In this document: positions 56,585 through 64,000 of the stretch, piece after piece
How the letters are laid out: the number at the start of each line of letters is the position of its first letter
Numbering within the stretch: the first letter of the stretch is position 1
Source: Streptococcus infantis
GTDB taxonomy: Bacteria; Bacillota; Bacilli; Lactobacillales; Streptococcaceae
Length of the DNA: 64,000 nt
Direction of reading: 5' to 3'
NCBI RefSeq assembly: GCF_019929665.1
Contig: NZ_JAHZPZ010000001.1
Location: 558,001-622,000 of the forward strand
Position numbers and translations under genes: made by a program
Notes under the pieces: model-generated
Databases searched by the model: none
What the model was told of the DNA's origin: nothing
Seen by the model: only the letters and a program-made list of their open reading frames with translations

Positions 56585-57583
56585 TTATTCGATTACTTGA
56601 CCAGCTTCTTTAAGAACTGATTCAGGTATAGTGATTCCAAGTTCTTGAGCCACTTTTTTATTGATAACTGATTTACCAGTTGAGAAGACATTAACTGGAG
56701 TATCAGCTGGTTTTTCACCCTTCAAGACTTTGGCAATCATCTTACCGGTAGCAACACCAAGATCGTGTTGGTCCACAACGACTGATGCCAAACCACCTGC
56801 TTCTACCATGGCAGTCGCACTTGGGTAGATTGGTTTTTTAGCTGTTTGGTTGCTTGATACTACAGTTGAGAACGCAGATGCGATTGTGTTGTCAATTGGA
56901 ACCCAGATTGCATCTACTTTACCAGTCATAACGTTTACTGTAGAAGCAATTTCGTTAGTTGAAGGAACTGCAAAAGTCTCTACTTTCAAACCAGCTTTTT
57001 CAGCGTAAGCTTTGAATTCTTCGACTTGTGATTTTGAGTTATCTTCGCTACTTGAGTAAAGAGCTCCAACTGTCTTGACATCAGGAGTCAATGTTTTAAT
57101 CAATTCAACCTGTTGTTCAGCAGGGTTATGGTCAGATACCCCTGTGATGTTTCCACCTGGTTTTTCCAAGTTTTGTACCAGGTTAGCTCCAACTGGGTCT
57201 GTAATAGCTGCCATGATAACAGGAAGGTCTTTTGTTGCACTTGCTAGACCCTGAGCTGCAGGTGTCGCAATTCCGACAACAACATCATTTCCATTTGACA
57301 CCAATTGTTTACTCATTGTGGCAACCTTACTTTGGTCACCTTCTGAATTCATAAAGTCGATTTTAACTTGGTCGCCTTTATAGCCTTCTTCAGCAAGTCC
57401 ATCTTGGATACCTTGGTAAATCAAGTCGAGTGATGGGTGACTGACGAACTGTAGAACACCAACCTTAGCTGTTTTGTTAGTTGTCTCGGTTTTAGTATCT
57501 TGTTTCATTAAGTTAGAGTAGACCAAGCTTCCTCCAACTACAAGTGCTAGTGCTGCAATAATACCAATTAAACGTTTATTCAT
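56585..57583 (-). CDS. ABC transporter substrate-binding protein (TrpX-like)
   Basis: 332 aa, PF04392 fold. An N-terminal membrane segment (about 5-22) without a lipobox cysteine, so it is anchored or secreted rather than lipidated. Two-lobed domain with VGVLQFVSHPSLDLIYQG and the GNDVVVGIATPAAQ hinge. The T-box upstream and the known TrpXYZ systems of streptococci point to tryptophan; the ligand is not proven from sequence. Start has AAGGAGAAATAA. Confidence 0.88.
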   Translation of the reverse strand: MNKRLIGIIAALALVVGGSLVYSNLMKQDTKTETTNKTAKVGVLQFVSHPSLDLIYQGIQDGLAEEGYKGDQVKIDFMNSEGDQSKVATMSKQLVSNGNDVVVGIATPAAQGLASATKDLPVIMAAITDPVGANLVQNLEKPGGNITGVSDHNPAEQQVELIKTLTPDVKTVGALYSSSEDNSKSQVEEFKAYAEKAGLKVETFAVPSTNEIASTVNVMTGKVDAIWVPIDNTIASAFSTVVSSNQTAKKPIYPSATAMVEAGGLASVVVDQHDLGVATGKMIAKVLKGEKPADTPVNVFSTGKSVINKKVAQELGITIPESVLKEAGQVIE

Positions 57584-57631
57584 ATTTATTTCTCCTTATT
57601 TCACTAAAACTTAGTAATGTTCATTACACTT

Positions 57632-57676
57632 TCAATATAACTTTACCAAGCGTCGCCATCGTTTGATTTCCATCAT
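57632..57676 (-). CDS. Possible 14-codon leader peptide after the T-box
   Basis: Immediately after the T-box terminator, GGGGAGG is followed by an ATG and an ORF encoding MMEIKRWRRLVKLY and a stop (57632-57676). It has one Trp codon and is very basic. It ends 48 nt before the binding-protein gene. It may be a leader peptide or a chance ORF. Confidence 0.4.
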   Translation of the reverse strand: MMEIKRWRRLVKLY

Positions 57677-57691
57677 TTTTTCCTCCCCATA

Positions 57692-57938
57692 GAAAAAGTC
57701 CTCACACAAAAAACTTGTGTGAGGACGTCGATGCGCGGTGCCACCTCAATTATAGGAATTATTCCTATCGCTCTTACTCGCTTCACGAGTTGCACTATAA
57801 GGTGTGCTCACCGAATTCTTATGATTTCAAATTCTTAATAACATCCAGCCCAATTTCATCATCTTCTTCTATCTGTTTCCACCAACCACAGACTCGCTAA
57901 AAAAATTCGATGATTACTTTCTGAATGTTTAAATTATA
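57692..57938 (-). promoter_or_regulatory. T-box riboswitch, tryptophan-type specifier probable
   Basis: The minus-strand leader has the T-box sequence TGGCACCGCG (57734-57743), a Stem I with GGTTGGTGGAAAC, and a terminator stem (57698-57709 with 57715-57726) then a T run. Stem I base AACATTC pairs with GGATGTT; the specifier loop contains AGTA and GAA motifs with TGG (Trp, 57850-57852) as the best codon; TTG (Leu) overlaps. Uncharged tRNA would promote readthrough. Confidence 0.88.
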
Positions 57939-57960
57939 TCATTTTACTAAAACTTGTCAA
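57933..57960 (-). promoter_or_regulatory. T-box transcript promoter
   Basis: TTGACA (57955-57960), 16-bp spacer, TATAAT (57933-57938) with an extended TGA on the minus strand. Confidence 0.85.
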
Positions 57961-58026
57961 GGATTTTCATGAATTATTTTAAAAAATTATGAAAATTCCT
58001 ACGGTTTTTGGAAAATATTGCTTGTA

Positions 58027-60852
58027 TTAACCTGAATTACGTAATCCTGTAGCAATTCCGTTAATAGTCGTATGAATCAACCTTTCTTCATCTGAAGAAA
58101 GCTCACCACGACGTTGACGCTTAATCAACTCTAACTGAATATAGTTAAGAACATTGAAATAAGGCATGCGGTAATTCAGACTATCTTTCAAATAAGTGTT
58201 TTCTGCCAAAAGTTCATCATAGCCTTCGATAGCCAGAATAACATTCTTAGTCAATTGCCATTCATCCAAAATAGTATAGTAGATTGCTTGCACTTCTTCA
58301 CTTTCACAAAGTTTAGCATATTCAAAAGCAATATTCATATTTGATTTTGATAGAACCATATCAACGTTAGATAGGAGTGACTGGAAGAAAGGCCAGTTCT
58401 GATACATGTCACGAAGGTATTCAATATTTTTTGGATCTTGATCAATAAATTCCTTGAAGCTTGAACCAACACCATACCAACCTGGGAACATGACACGACT
58501 TTGTGACCATGAGAATACCCAAGGAATGGCACGTAGACCACCAATTTCAGTGATTGTTTTACGTGCTGCTGGACGAGAACCAATATTAAAGCTTGAGATA
58601 TTCTTGATTGGACTAGATTCGAAGAAATAATCATAGAAATGTTCATTTCCAAATACGAGCTCACGGTAGATATCGTAACTGCGTTCCACCACTTGGTCCA
58701 TGATTGCCTCATAGCGATTTGACGTATTAGTATCACTCTTCTTCTGTGTAATCATACGGTTGATAGCCGCTGATACCAACATTTCCAAGTTATAGTAGGC
58801 TGCATCCTTGTTACCGTATTTATTTCCGATAACTTCACCTTGTTCAGTTAATCGAATACGGTCCTTGATTGATTTGAGTGGTTGAGAAGCAATGGCATCA
58901 TAAGTAGGGCCACCACCACGACCAACAGTACCACCACGACCGTGGAAGAAGGTTACTTTGACTCCAAATTCATCACCGATAGCGGTTAATTGTTGTTGAG
59001 CTTTGTATAGAGTCCAACAAGATGATAGATAACCACCATCCTTATTACTATCAGAATAACCTAGCATGATTTCTTGATAATTATCTTTTGAAGCAATCCA
59101 CTTCTTAGCAAGCGGTAAAGAGAAATACTTTCTCATAGTCTCTTCGGAATGATCCAAGTCCTCGATTGTTTCAAAGAGAGGCACGATTTGAACACGTGCT
59201 TTTTCAGCATCCACAAGACCGACTTCTTTCAGCATAATCGCCAATTCTAACATATCAGACACGCTGGTTGCATGAGAAATAATCGTTTGACGAATGACGT
59301 CTTCTCCCAAACGATCTTTTAATTCACGTGCAGTTTGGAAAATGGCTAATTCTTTTTCAAGAAGTTCAGACTTTTCAGCATGAGTAGCTGACAAGATTCG
59401 AGGGTCTTCTAATAGTTCATGTAAAAGCAACTCGCACTTCTCATCTTCTGAAAGATCGCTATAATGATCATTAATTCCAGCAGATGCTAACAATTCAGCA
59501 ACACAGGCTTCATGAACACTTGAATCTTGGCGCATATCAATAGATGCCAAGAAGAAACCAAAGACTTCAACAGCCTCCAAAAGCTCGGCAAACTCTCCGG
59601 TAAGCAAGGCTTCTGCCTTATTTTCAAGCAATGAATCTTTAATGATAGCTAAGTCTTGTTTAAATTCTTCAATTGTTTCGTAGTAAGGAGGACGATCTTC
59701 AGCCAATTCTTGAATGGCTCCAGAGAGACGATTACTAATATAGTCAGTAACCACTCCTTGTTGATGTCCTTGAGTTCCAAAGAGTCGTTCAATGTGATGG
59801 CGTTCATCTGCTGATGAGCCGACGAGAGCCCACTCTTTCAAATTTATGAGAGTTTGAATTAATTTTGATTGAATAAAGTGAAAAGCCCGGCGATAAGGTT
59901 CTTTCTCGCGGAAAACAGAAGTATCTTGAGATTGAGCTGCCATTTCTTCAACAGCCTTACTTGTCTTAGATAAATTAGTAGAAAGAGAGAAAGTACGGTA
60001 GAGACTAGAAATCTTACTGATGTAGTAGTTTAAGATCACTTCACTTTGAATGGTAGCAGAACGCATGAGTGTCTCAGCAGTTACAAATGGATTGCCATCA
60101 CGGTCTCCACCAATCCACATTCCCATGGTGATAGGTTTTGCTTGTTTTAGGTCAATTCCCTGCTCTTTTGCAAGACGCTTATACTCTAACATTAGATTTG
60201 GTACAGCTTGTAGGAAAGAACTATTGTAATATTCCATCACGTTTGTGATTTCATTCGTTACTTTTAGTTTCTTCTCACGAATCATATCCGTCTGCATGAT
60301 AATCTCAATGTAGCGACGAAGATCATTGTGCCATTTTTCTTTGTTAATAAGCCCCATTCTCACGTCACGGTATTTACGCAAGAGAGTATGGATATGATTA
60401 GTCAAGTCCAGCATACTCTTACGTTGAACCTGAGTTGGATGGGCTGTTAATACCGGCACCACGTTCAGATGTTCAAGAATTTCAGCTGCATTTTCTTTTT
60501 CAGCAACCATTTCAATAGTTGTTGACAATTTACCAAGATAATCTTGATCAATATTGTTTAGATGGTTAATCTCATAAGCTAAGTCTACGTCTTCGGAGAT
60601 GTTAATCAAAAGTGGTAAAATAGAGAAATATCTAGAGATGTAGACCATTTCATCATTTGAAAGGCTTCTCACTACCTTATCTAGTCCTTGATAGTCTAGA
60701 TTTGATGATAGCTTCTTCAACTGCATAATCTTGTCAAAAGTCTCAGCAGGAAGCATATTTTTCGTGATATCTTCAAGTAAATCTGTCAAGATTTGAACTT
60801 CTTCTTGGACTACAGTTTTGTTTCTGTTATTTTCTAGTTTTTGAAGAGACAT
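58027..60852 (-). CDS. ppc: Phosphoenolpyruvate carboxylase
   Basis: 941 aa. Adds bicarbonate to PEP to make oxaloacetate, an anaplerotic route to aspartate. Catalytic His in [14 protein letters not shown] (about 133-146) and the [12 protein letters not shown] and [14 protein letters not shown] motifs in the C-terminal half. It follows ftsW on the same strand in reverse order of position (ftsW lies upstream at 60876). A hairpin at about 57961-58000 may terminate it but lacks a good T run. Confidence 0.95.
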   Translation of the reverse strand: MSLQKLENNRNKTVVQEEVQILTDLLEDITKNMLPAETFDKIMQLKKLSSNLDYQGLDKVVRSLSNDEMVYISRYFSILPLLINISEDVDLAYEINHLNNIDQDYLGKLSTTIEMVAEKENAAEILEHLNVVPVLTAHPTQVQRKSMLDLTNHIHTLLRKYRDVRMGLINKEKWHNDLRRYIEIIMQTDMIREKKLKVTNEITNVMEYYNSSFLQAVPNLMLEYKRLAKEQGIDLKQAKPITMGMWIGGDRDGNPFVTAETLMRSATIQSEVILNYYISKISSLYRTFSLSTNLSKTSKAVEEMAAQSQDTSVFREKEPYRRAFHFIQSKLIQTLINLKEWALVGSSADERHHIERLFGTQGHQQGVVTDYISNRLSGAIQELAEDRPPYYETIEEFKQDLAIIKDSLLENKAEALLTGEFAELLEAVEVFGFFLASIDMRQDSSVHEACVAELLASAGINDHYSDLSEDEKCELLLHELLEDPRILSATHAEKSELLEKELAIFQTARELKDRLGEDVIRQTIISHATSVSDMLELAIMLKEVGLVDAEKARVQIVPLFETIEDLDHSEETMRKYFSLPLAKKWIASKDNYQEIMLGYSDSNKDGGYLSSCWTLYKAQQQLTAIGDEFGVKVTFFHGRGGTVGRGGGPTYDAIASQPLKSIKDRIRLTEQGEVIGNKYGNKDAAYYNLEMLVSAAINRMITQKKSDTNTSNRYEAIMDQVVERSYDIYRELVFGNEHFYDYFFESSPIKNISSFNIGSRPAARKTITEIGGLRAIPWVFSWSQSRVMFPGWYGVGSSFKEFIDQDPKNIEYLRDMYQNWPFFQSLLSNVDMVLSKSNMNIAFEYAKLCESEEVQAIYYTILDEWQLTKNVILAIEGYDELLAENTYLKDSLNYRMPYFNVLNYIQLELIKRQRRGELSSDEERLIHTTINGIATGLRNSG

Positions 60853-60875
60853 ATTTTTCTCCTTGTCACATTTTC

Positions 60876-62087
60876 TTAGAGTTGTGCTTCATATTCGCTG
60901 TAGAGTTTTGCGCGTTTTTCACTAGCATCGATATTTAACACAAAGGCGATAGCTACTGATAGAACCAGGAGACTATTCCCCCCTTGTGAAAGGAATGGGA
61001 AGGTTACACCTGTTGAAGGAATCAATCCTGAAATCCCTCCGATATTAACGAATACCTGAATTAAAATCATTCCACCAATACCGATTGCTACCATAGAGTT
61101 GAACGGATCTTTTGCTCGTACCCCCACTAAAATAATACGAAGAATTAGGAAGAATAATAGAGCTAAAATAAGACTGGCACCAACAAATCCAAACTCTTCA
61201 ATCACAATAGAGAAAACAAAGTCCGTGTGTGCCTCAGGTAGATAGCCTCGTTTTTCGATGGAGTTTCCTAATCCTAGCCCAAACCATCCTCCATTTACCA
61301 TAGCATAGTATGAATTTGCCAACTGGTGTCCTGCACCAGCGACATCATCAAATGGATTAAAGAAAGCACTGAATCGTTTAGCTACGTATCCAAATACTGG
61401 AATCTTAGAAAACTTATCAACACCAACAAGCTTAATGGTTGTTAGAGAAACAAAGGATAAACTGGTCAATACTCCAAGAATAGTTGCAAACCATCGGTGA
61501 GCTATCCCACTAATTGAGTACATCAACAATGCTACCAAAAAGAGAATTGTAGCATTTCCAAGGTCAGGGAAAATAGCCAAACTACCAATCATGACTAGAA
61601 GGACAAAGCGCCAATCGTTAAACGCTCTAGGAAACCATTGGTTTTGAGTTAAAACTTGGAAATCATAAACGGCAATTTCTTCTTGTTGTTTTGAAAAACG
61701 TTGAGCCAAGTACCAAATGATGATAATTTTCAAGTATTCCGCAGGCTGAACAGTAATAGGTCCTACTTTGATCCAACCGTAAGCACCATTGATGGGAATC
61801 CCAATCAAACGAGCTAAAGCTAGTAACACTAACTCAGCAAACATAACGATAAATAACAAACGTTCGTTTCGAAGAAAACCAAGTTTCAGCTTATAGATTA
61901 CTGCAATAAGCAACAAACTAACGATCCAAAACAAGCCCTGATTTCGAACCGATTGAAAAGCGCTCTTACCCTCCTGAATCAAGGATGCACTCGTTGTTGA
62001 ATATACCACTATCAATCCCAGAACGGATAAGAGAATATAGGGCACTAAAATAGAGTAATTCAACAGGTGCCTTTTACTAATTTTCAT
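60876..62087 (-). CDS. ftsW: Septal peptidoglycan polymerase FtsW (SEDS family)
   Basis: 403 aa, about ten membrane segments. A SEDS glycosyltransferase polymerising lipid II at the septum with its partner PBP. The conserved [18 protein letters not shown] region and the [20 protein letters not shown] motif are present. ppc follows after 23 nt, so the genes are probably co-transcribed. The start has only a weak ribosome binding site (GATGGTG). Confidence 0.95.
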   Translation of the reverse strand: MKISKRHLLNYSILVPYILLSVLGLIVVYSTTSASLIQEGKSAFQSVRNQGLFWIVSLLLIAVIYKLKLGFLRNERLLFIVMFAELVLLALARLIGIPINGAYGWIKVGPITVQPAEYLKIIIIWYLAQRFSKQQEEIAVYDFQVLTQNQWFPRAFNDWRFVLLVMIGSLAIFPDLGNATILFLVALLMYSISGIAHRWFATILGVLTSLSFVSLTTIKLVGVDKFSKIPVFGYVAKRFSAFFNPFDDVAGAGHQLANSYYAMVNGGWFGLGLGNSIEKRGYLPEAHTDFVFSIVIEEFGFVGASLILALLFFLILRIILVGVRAKDPFNSMVAIGIGGMILIQVFVNIGGISGLIPSTGVTFPFLSQGGNSLLVLSVAIAFVLNIDASEKRAKLYSEYEAQL

Positions 62088-62140
62088 ATTTCACCATCTA
62101 CTAAATTTTTAATTTTCTATTAATTCTAGTTTTACATGCT

Positions 62141-62149
62141 ATTATACCA
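62141..62149 (-). promoter_or_regulatory. Extended -10 promoter for ftsW-ppc
   Basis: Minus strand TGGTATAAT (-10 at 62141-62146), about 53 nt before the ftsW start. The -35 is weak. Confidence 0.65.
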
Positions 62150-62256
62150 CTTTTTAGACTAGAAAAAAACTCTTATCCGTTAAAGCCTAGAATTTAAGCT
62201 TTTAGAATTCACAAACATTTATTTATATTTTTGACTTTTAGCTAAGAAAATTTCAA

Positions 62257-62297
62257 AAAAACTCTACCTTTCAAGAGTAGAAAGATAGAGTTTTCAT
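62257..62297 (-). terminator. Terminator of prsA
   Basis: An imperfect stem of about 13 bp around AACTCTA/TAGAGTT (62258-62272 with 62280-62294), followed by a run of T on the minus strand. Confidence 0.8.
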
Positions 62298-62299
62298 CT

Positions 62300-63289
62300 T
62301 TAGTTTGAAGATGTTGTTGTCGTTTCAGCTGCAGTTGTGGTCGTTTCAGTTGCTGCTGATGTAGTTGTCGTTTGAGTTGTTGTATCACTTTGAATGTACT
62401 GAGTAAAGATATTTTGGAAGGCTTGATCTTTAACCTTGATATTTGCCGCCTGCAACTCTTTACTAATTACACCTTGAACAAAAGTAGCATCATTTTGTTT
62501 TTGAGTCAAGATAACTGTCTTCAATTTTTCTTTATAATCTTCCCAGTTAGAAGATTTTTCTGTTTTCTTGATCAATTTCACAATATAGAAACTGTTTGAA
62601 TAAGCTTGTGTACCTGGAGCTGTGATCACATCTGAGATTCCATCAACATTAAGGGCAAAGGCTGCTTTTTTAACAACGTCTGGCAATTCTGTTGATGCAG
62701 AGTCAAAAGTGATCTCACCACCATTTGCTTTTGTCTTTTCGTCAGTTGAATTATCCTTAGCCAATTGTGCAAAATCAGCTCCAGATTCTTGTGCTTTAGC
62801 AAGTACTTCTTTAGCCTTATCTTCACTGTCAAGTTTAATCACTTGAGCAGTTACTTCTGGTGTGTACTCATCGTAAGCTTTTTTGTAGTTCTCATCTGTC
62901 AATTCAGCTTCTGCGGCTTTCTTAACAGCATATTCAACTAGTTTACTTGTACGAATTTGAGCTTTACGGCTTTCTGCTGTCATACCAGCACGAGAAAGAA
63001 CGATTTGATAGCTATCACCATATCTTTTTTGCTCTTCTGCTACCGCATCTTCTACTTCTTTGTCACTTACTTCAGATCCATATTGTTTTTCAAAAACTTT
63101 TTGGATTGTCATATTGAGCAAAATTTGTTGAGCAGTTGGGTTGTTTTTCACTTCTTCATAAAATTGGTGCTCAGTGATGACATCACCCTTCATACTGATG
63201 AGGTCAGCTCCTTGAGAGCTATTTGAACAAGCAGCCAAAGTAGCTACTGATAACAAAGTGATGGCACCAGCCAATAATTTTTTCTTCAT
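62300..63289 (-). CDS. prsA: Foldase lipoprotein PrsA (PpmA-like peptidyl-prolyl isomerase)
   Basis: 329 aa. Signal peptide with lipobox LAAC, lipidated Cys21. The central parvulin-type region (about 140-245) has QVIKLDSEDKAKEVLAK. A chaperone and isomerase for secreted proteins outside the membrane. The C-terminus ends in a low-complexity tail of about 30 Thr, Ser, Ala and Glu residues. The upstream O-methyltransferase gene is 74 nt away; an AAGGAG site precedes the start. Confidence 0.92.
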   Translation of the reverse strand: MKKKLLAGAITLLSVATLAACSNSSQGADLISMKGDVITEHQFYEEVKNNPTAQQILLNMTIQKVFEKQYGSEVSDKEVEDAVAEEQKRYGDSYQIVLSRAGMTAESRKAQIRTSKLVEYAVKKAAEAELTDENYKKAYDEYTPEVTAQVIKLDSEDKAKEVLAKAQESGADFAQLAKDNSTDEKTKANGGEITFDSASTELPDVVKKAAFALNVDGISDVITAPGTQAYSNSFYIVKLIKKTEKSSNWEDYKEKLKTVILTQKQNDATFVQGVISKELQAANIKVKDQAFQNIFTQYIQSDTTTQTTTTSAATETTTTAAETTTTSSN

Positions 63290-63363
63290 GTTTACTCCTT
63301 TTTATACACTAGATAAATGTTTACCTTATCTATTTTACTAAATTGTCTTAAAAATATCTGAAA

Positions 63364-64000
63364 TTAATCAACATCAGGCAGTTCTATTTCTGCTTGATTC
63401 TTTCTTAGCATCAAGATGCCATCTCCAAGAGGAACTAGACTAGCTGTTAATCCCGGATTGTTTAGAGTTGCGTCAAATAGTCTTTGCAAACCACGATAAA
63501 TGGTTCGTTGCCCGCGTCGGACTTCCATAATATCCTTAGCAATGTCTCCACCTTGGAAAATATCATCCAAGACAACTACTCCACCAACCTCAAGGTGTTT
63601 TAGGATTTCTGGCAAAAATACGATGTATTTGGATTTTGCAGAATCCATAAAAACAAAATCATAGGTCTCTGTCAATGTTGACAAAACGTCTACCGCATCG
63701 CCTTCCAAAAGAGTGATTTGTTGGCGATTATCAAACTTGGCGAAATTTTCCTTGGCAAAACCAATCATTTCAGGATTTCTGTCAATGGTTGTAATTTTAG
63801 CCTCTGGGGCATGTTGAGCCATCAAAAGTGCCGAAAAGCCAATTGCCGTTCCAATTTCTAAAATATTTTTCGGTTGAATTGTTTCCATTAGGAAACGGAA
63901 ATAAGCGACTGTTTCATGAGGAATGATAGGAATATTCTCCTTGCGAGCAAAGTTTTCTAGTTCTTTTAAAGAACCAGTCACCTGCTCTTGTCTGTGGCGC
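63364..64000 (-). CDS. O-methyltransferase (5' end outside the window)
   Basis: Class I SAM-dependent O-methyltransferase of the YrrM/caffeoyl-CoA type. In-frame codons continue to the right edge before the GTG at 63981, so the true start lies outside. Motifs: ILEIGTAIGFSALLMA (SAM), TTIDRNPEMI, VFMDSAKSKY and the metal-site VVLDDIFQGGD. Small phenolic or RNA substrates are possible; in bacilli a similar protein hydroxymethylates tRNA wobble uridine. It lies directly before prsA, as in pneumococcus. Confidence 0.88.
   Translation of the reverse strand, partial: RHRQEQVTGSLKELENFARKENIPIIPHETVAYFRFLMETIQPKNILEIGTAIGFSALLMAQHAPEAKITTIDRNPEMIGFAKENFAKFDNRQQITLLEGDAVDVLSTLTETYDFVFMDSAKSKYIVFLPEILKHLEVGGVVVLDDIFQGGDIAKDIMEVRRGQRTIYRGLQRLFDATLNNPGLTASLVPLGDGILMLRKNQAEIELPDVD

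Noticed and set aside
63310..63350. A CiaR-like repeat upstream of prsA
   Set aside because: The first half reads TTTAAG but the second is TTAGTA or TTTAGT, a poor match, and there is no -10 at the proper distance. The pneumococcal ppmA gene is reported as CiaR-regulated, as I recall, but this sequence does not support it here.

Overview
The window looks like a chromosomal segment of a Mitis-group Streptococcus, close to S. pneumoniae, S. mitis or S. oralis. The pointers are low-GC DNA, the choline teichoic-acid genes tarIJ-licABC, two polyhistidine-triad (Pht) surface proteins with the zinc lipoprotein AdcAII, vicRKX, rocS, cpoA, the class II preQ1 riboswitch typical of streptococci, and promoters with extended -10 elements (TGnTATAAT). 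I see no phage, insertion sequence, CRISPR array, rRNA, or BOX/RUP repeat. It reads as core genome with one Zn-responsive surface-protein island. The species cannot be fixed from sequence reading alone.

Layout. 1-6.8 kb (minus): the 5' end of a secreted DUF1002 protein, then the operon tdk-prfA-prmC-tsaC-GNAT-glyA-ndpA-like-pvaA. 6.8-9.8 kb (plus): 4-oxalocrotonate tautomerase, mnmE, pepT. 9.8-17.4 kb (minus): a Pht gene of 853 codons with its own AdcR sites, then adcAII and a very large Pht gene (1235 codons) with four tandem 73-residue His-rich repeats. 17.5-21.5 kb (minus): an unknown membrane protein, ribF, and pyrK-pyrD behind a PyrR attenuator. 21.5-25.9 kb (minus): tarI-tarJ-licA-licB-licC behind a perfect CiaR box. 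26-33.8 kb: ybaB, a membrane glycerophosphodiesterase, a DnaQ-like exonuclease, rocS, then truB with a hydrolase, a GNAT and a DUF2130 protein, and a formate/nitrite channel. 33.9-36.2 kb: a small membrane protein, queT with its preQ1-II riboswitch, gtrA, mscL and tRNA-Arg(CCG). 36.2-47 kb: an ABC-F ATPase, phosphoglucomutase, a thioredoxin-like protein, vicX-vicK-vicR, mutY and pepX. 47-54.7 kb (minus): cpoA, a second glycolipid glycosyltransferase, PspC, DUF4044, obgE and a 53-aa protein, preceded by dnaG-rpoD-DUF59. 54.9-64 kb (minus): a T-box-controlled ABC transporter (probably tryptophan), ppc, ftsW, prsA and the 3' part of an O-methyltransferase.

Working together: much of the window concerns the cell envelope. 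tarIJ and licABC make the CDP-ribitol and CDP-choline for teichoic acids, and the CiaR site suggests envelope-stress control. cpoA and its neighbour make membrane glycolipids. VicRK governs wall turnover. PrsA, PvaA and FtsW act on the wall and exported proteins. AdcAII and the Pht proteins capture zinc under AdcR control.

The least expected pattern is that four unrelated genes (ribF, gtrA, mutY, cpoA) have an extended -10 promoter ending only 6-7 nt before the start codon, with no room for a Shine-Dalgarno sequence, so they are predicted to be leaderless mRNAs. Other points to check are the 219-bp repeat array in the large pht gene, a 14-codon leader ORF between the T-box and the transporter, and a MutY without iron-sulfur cysteines.
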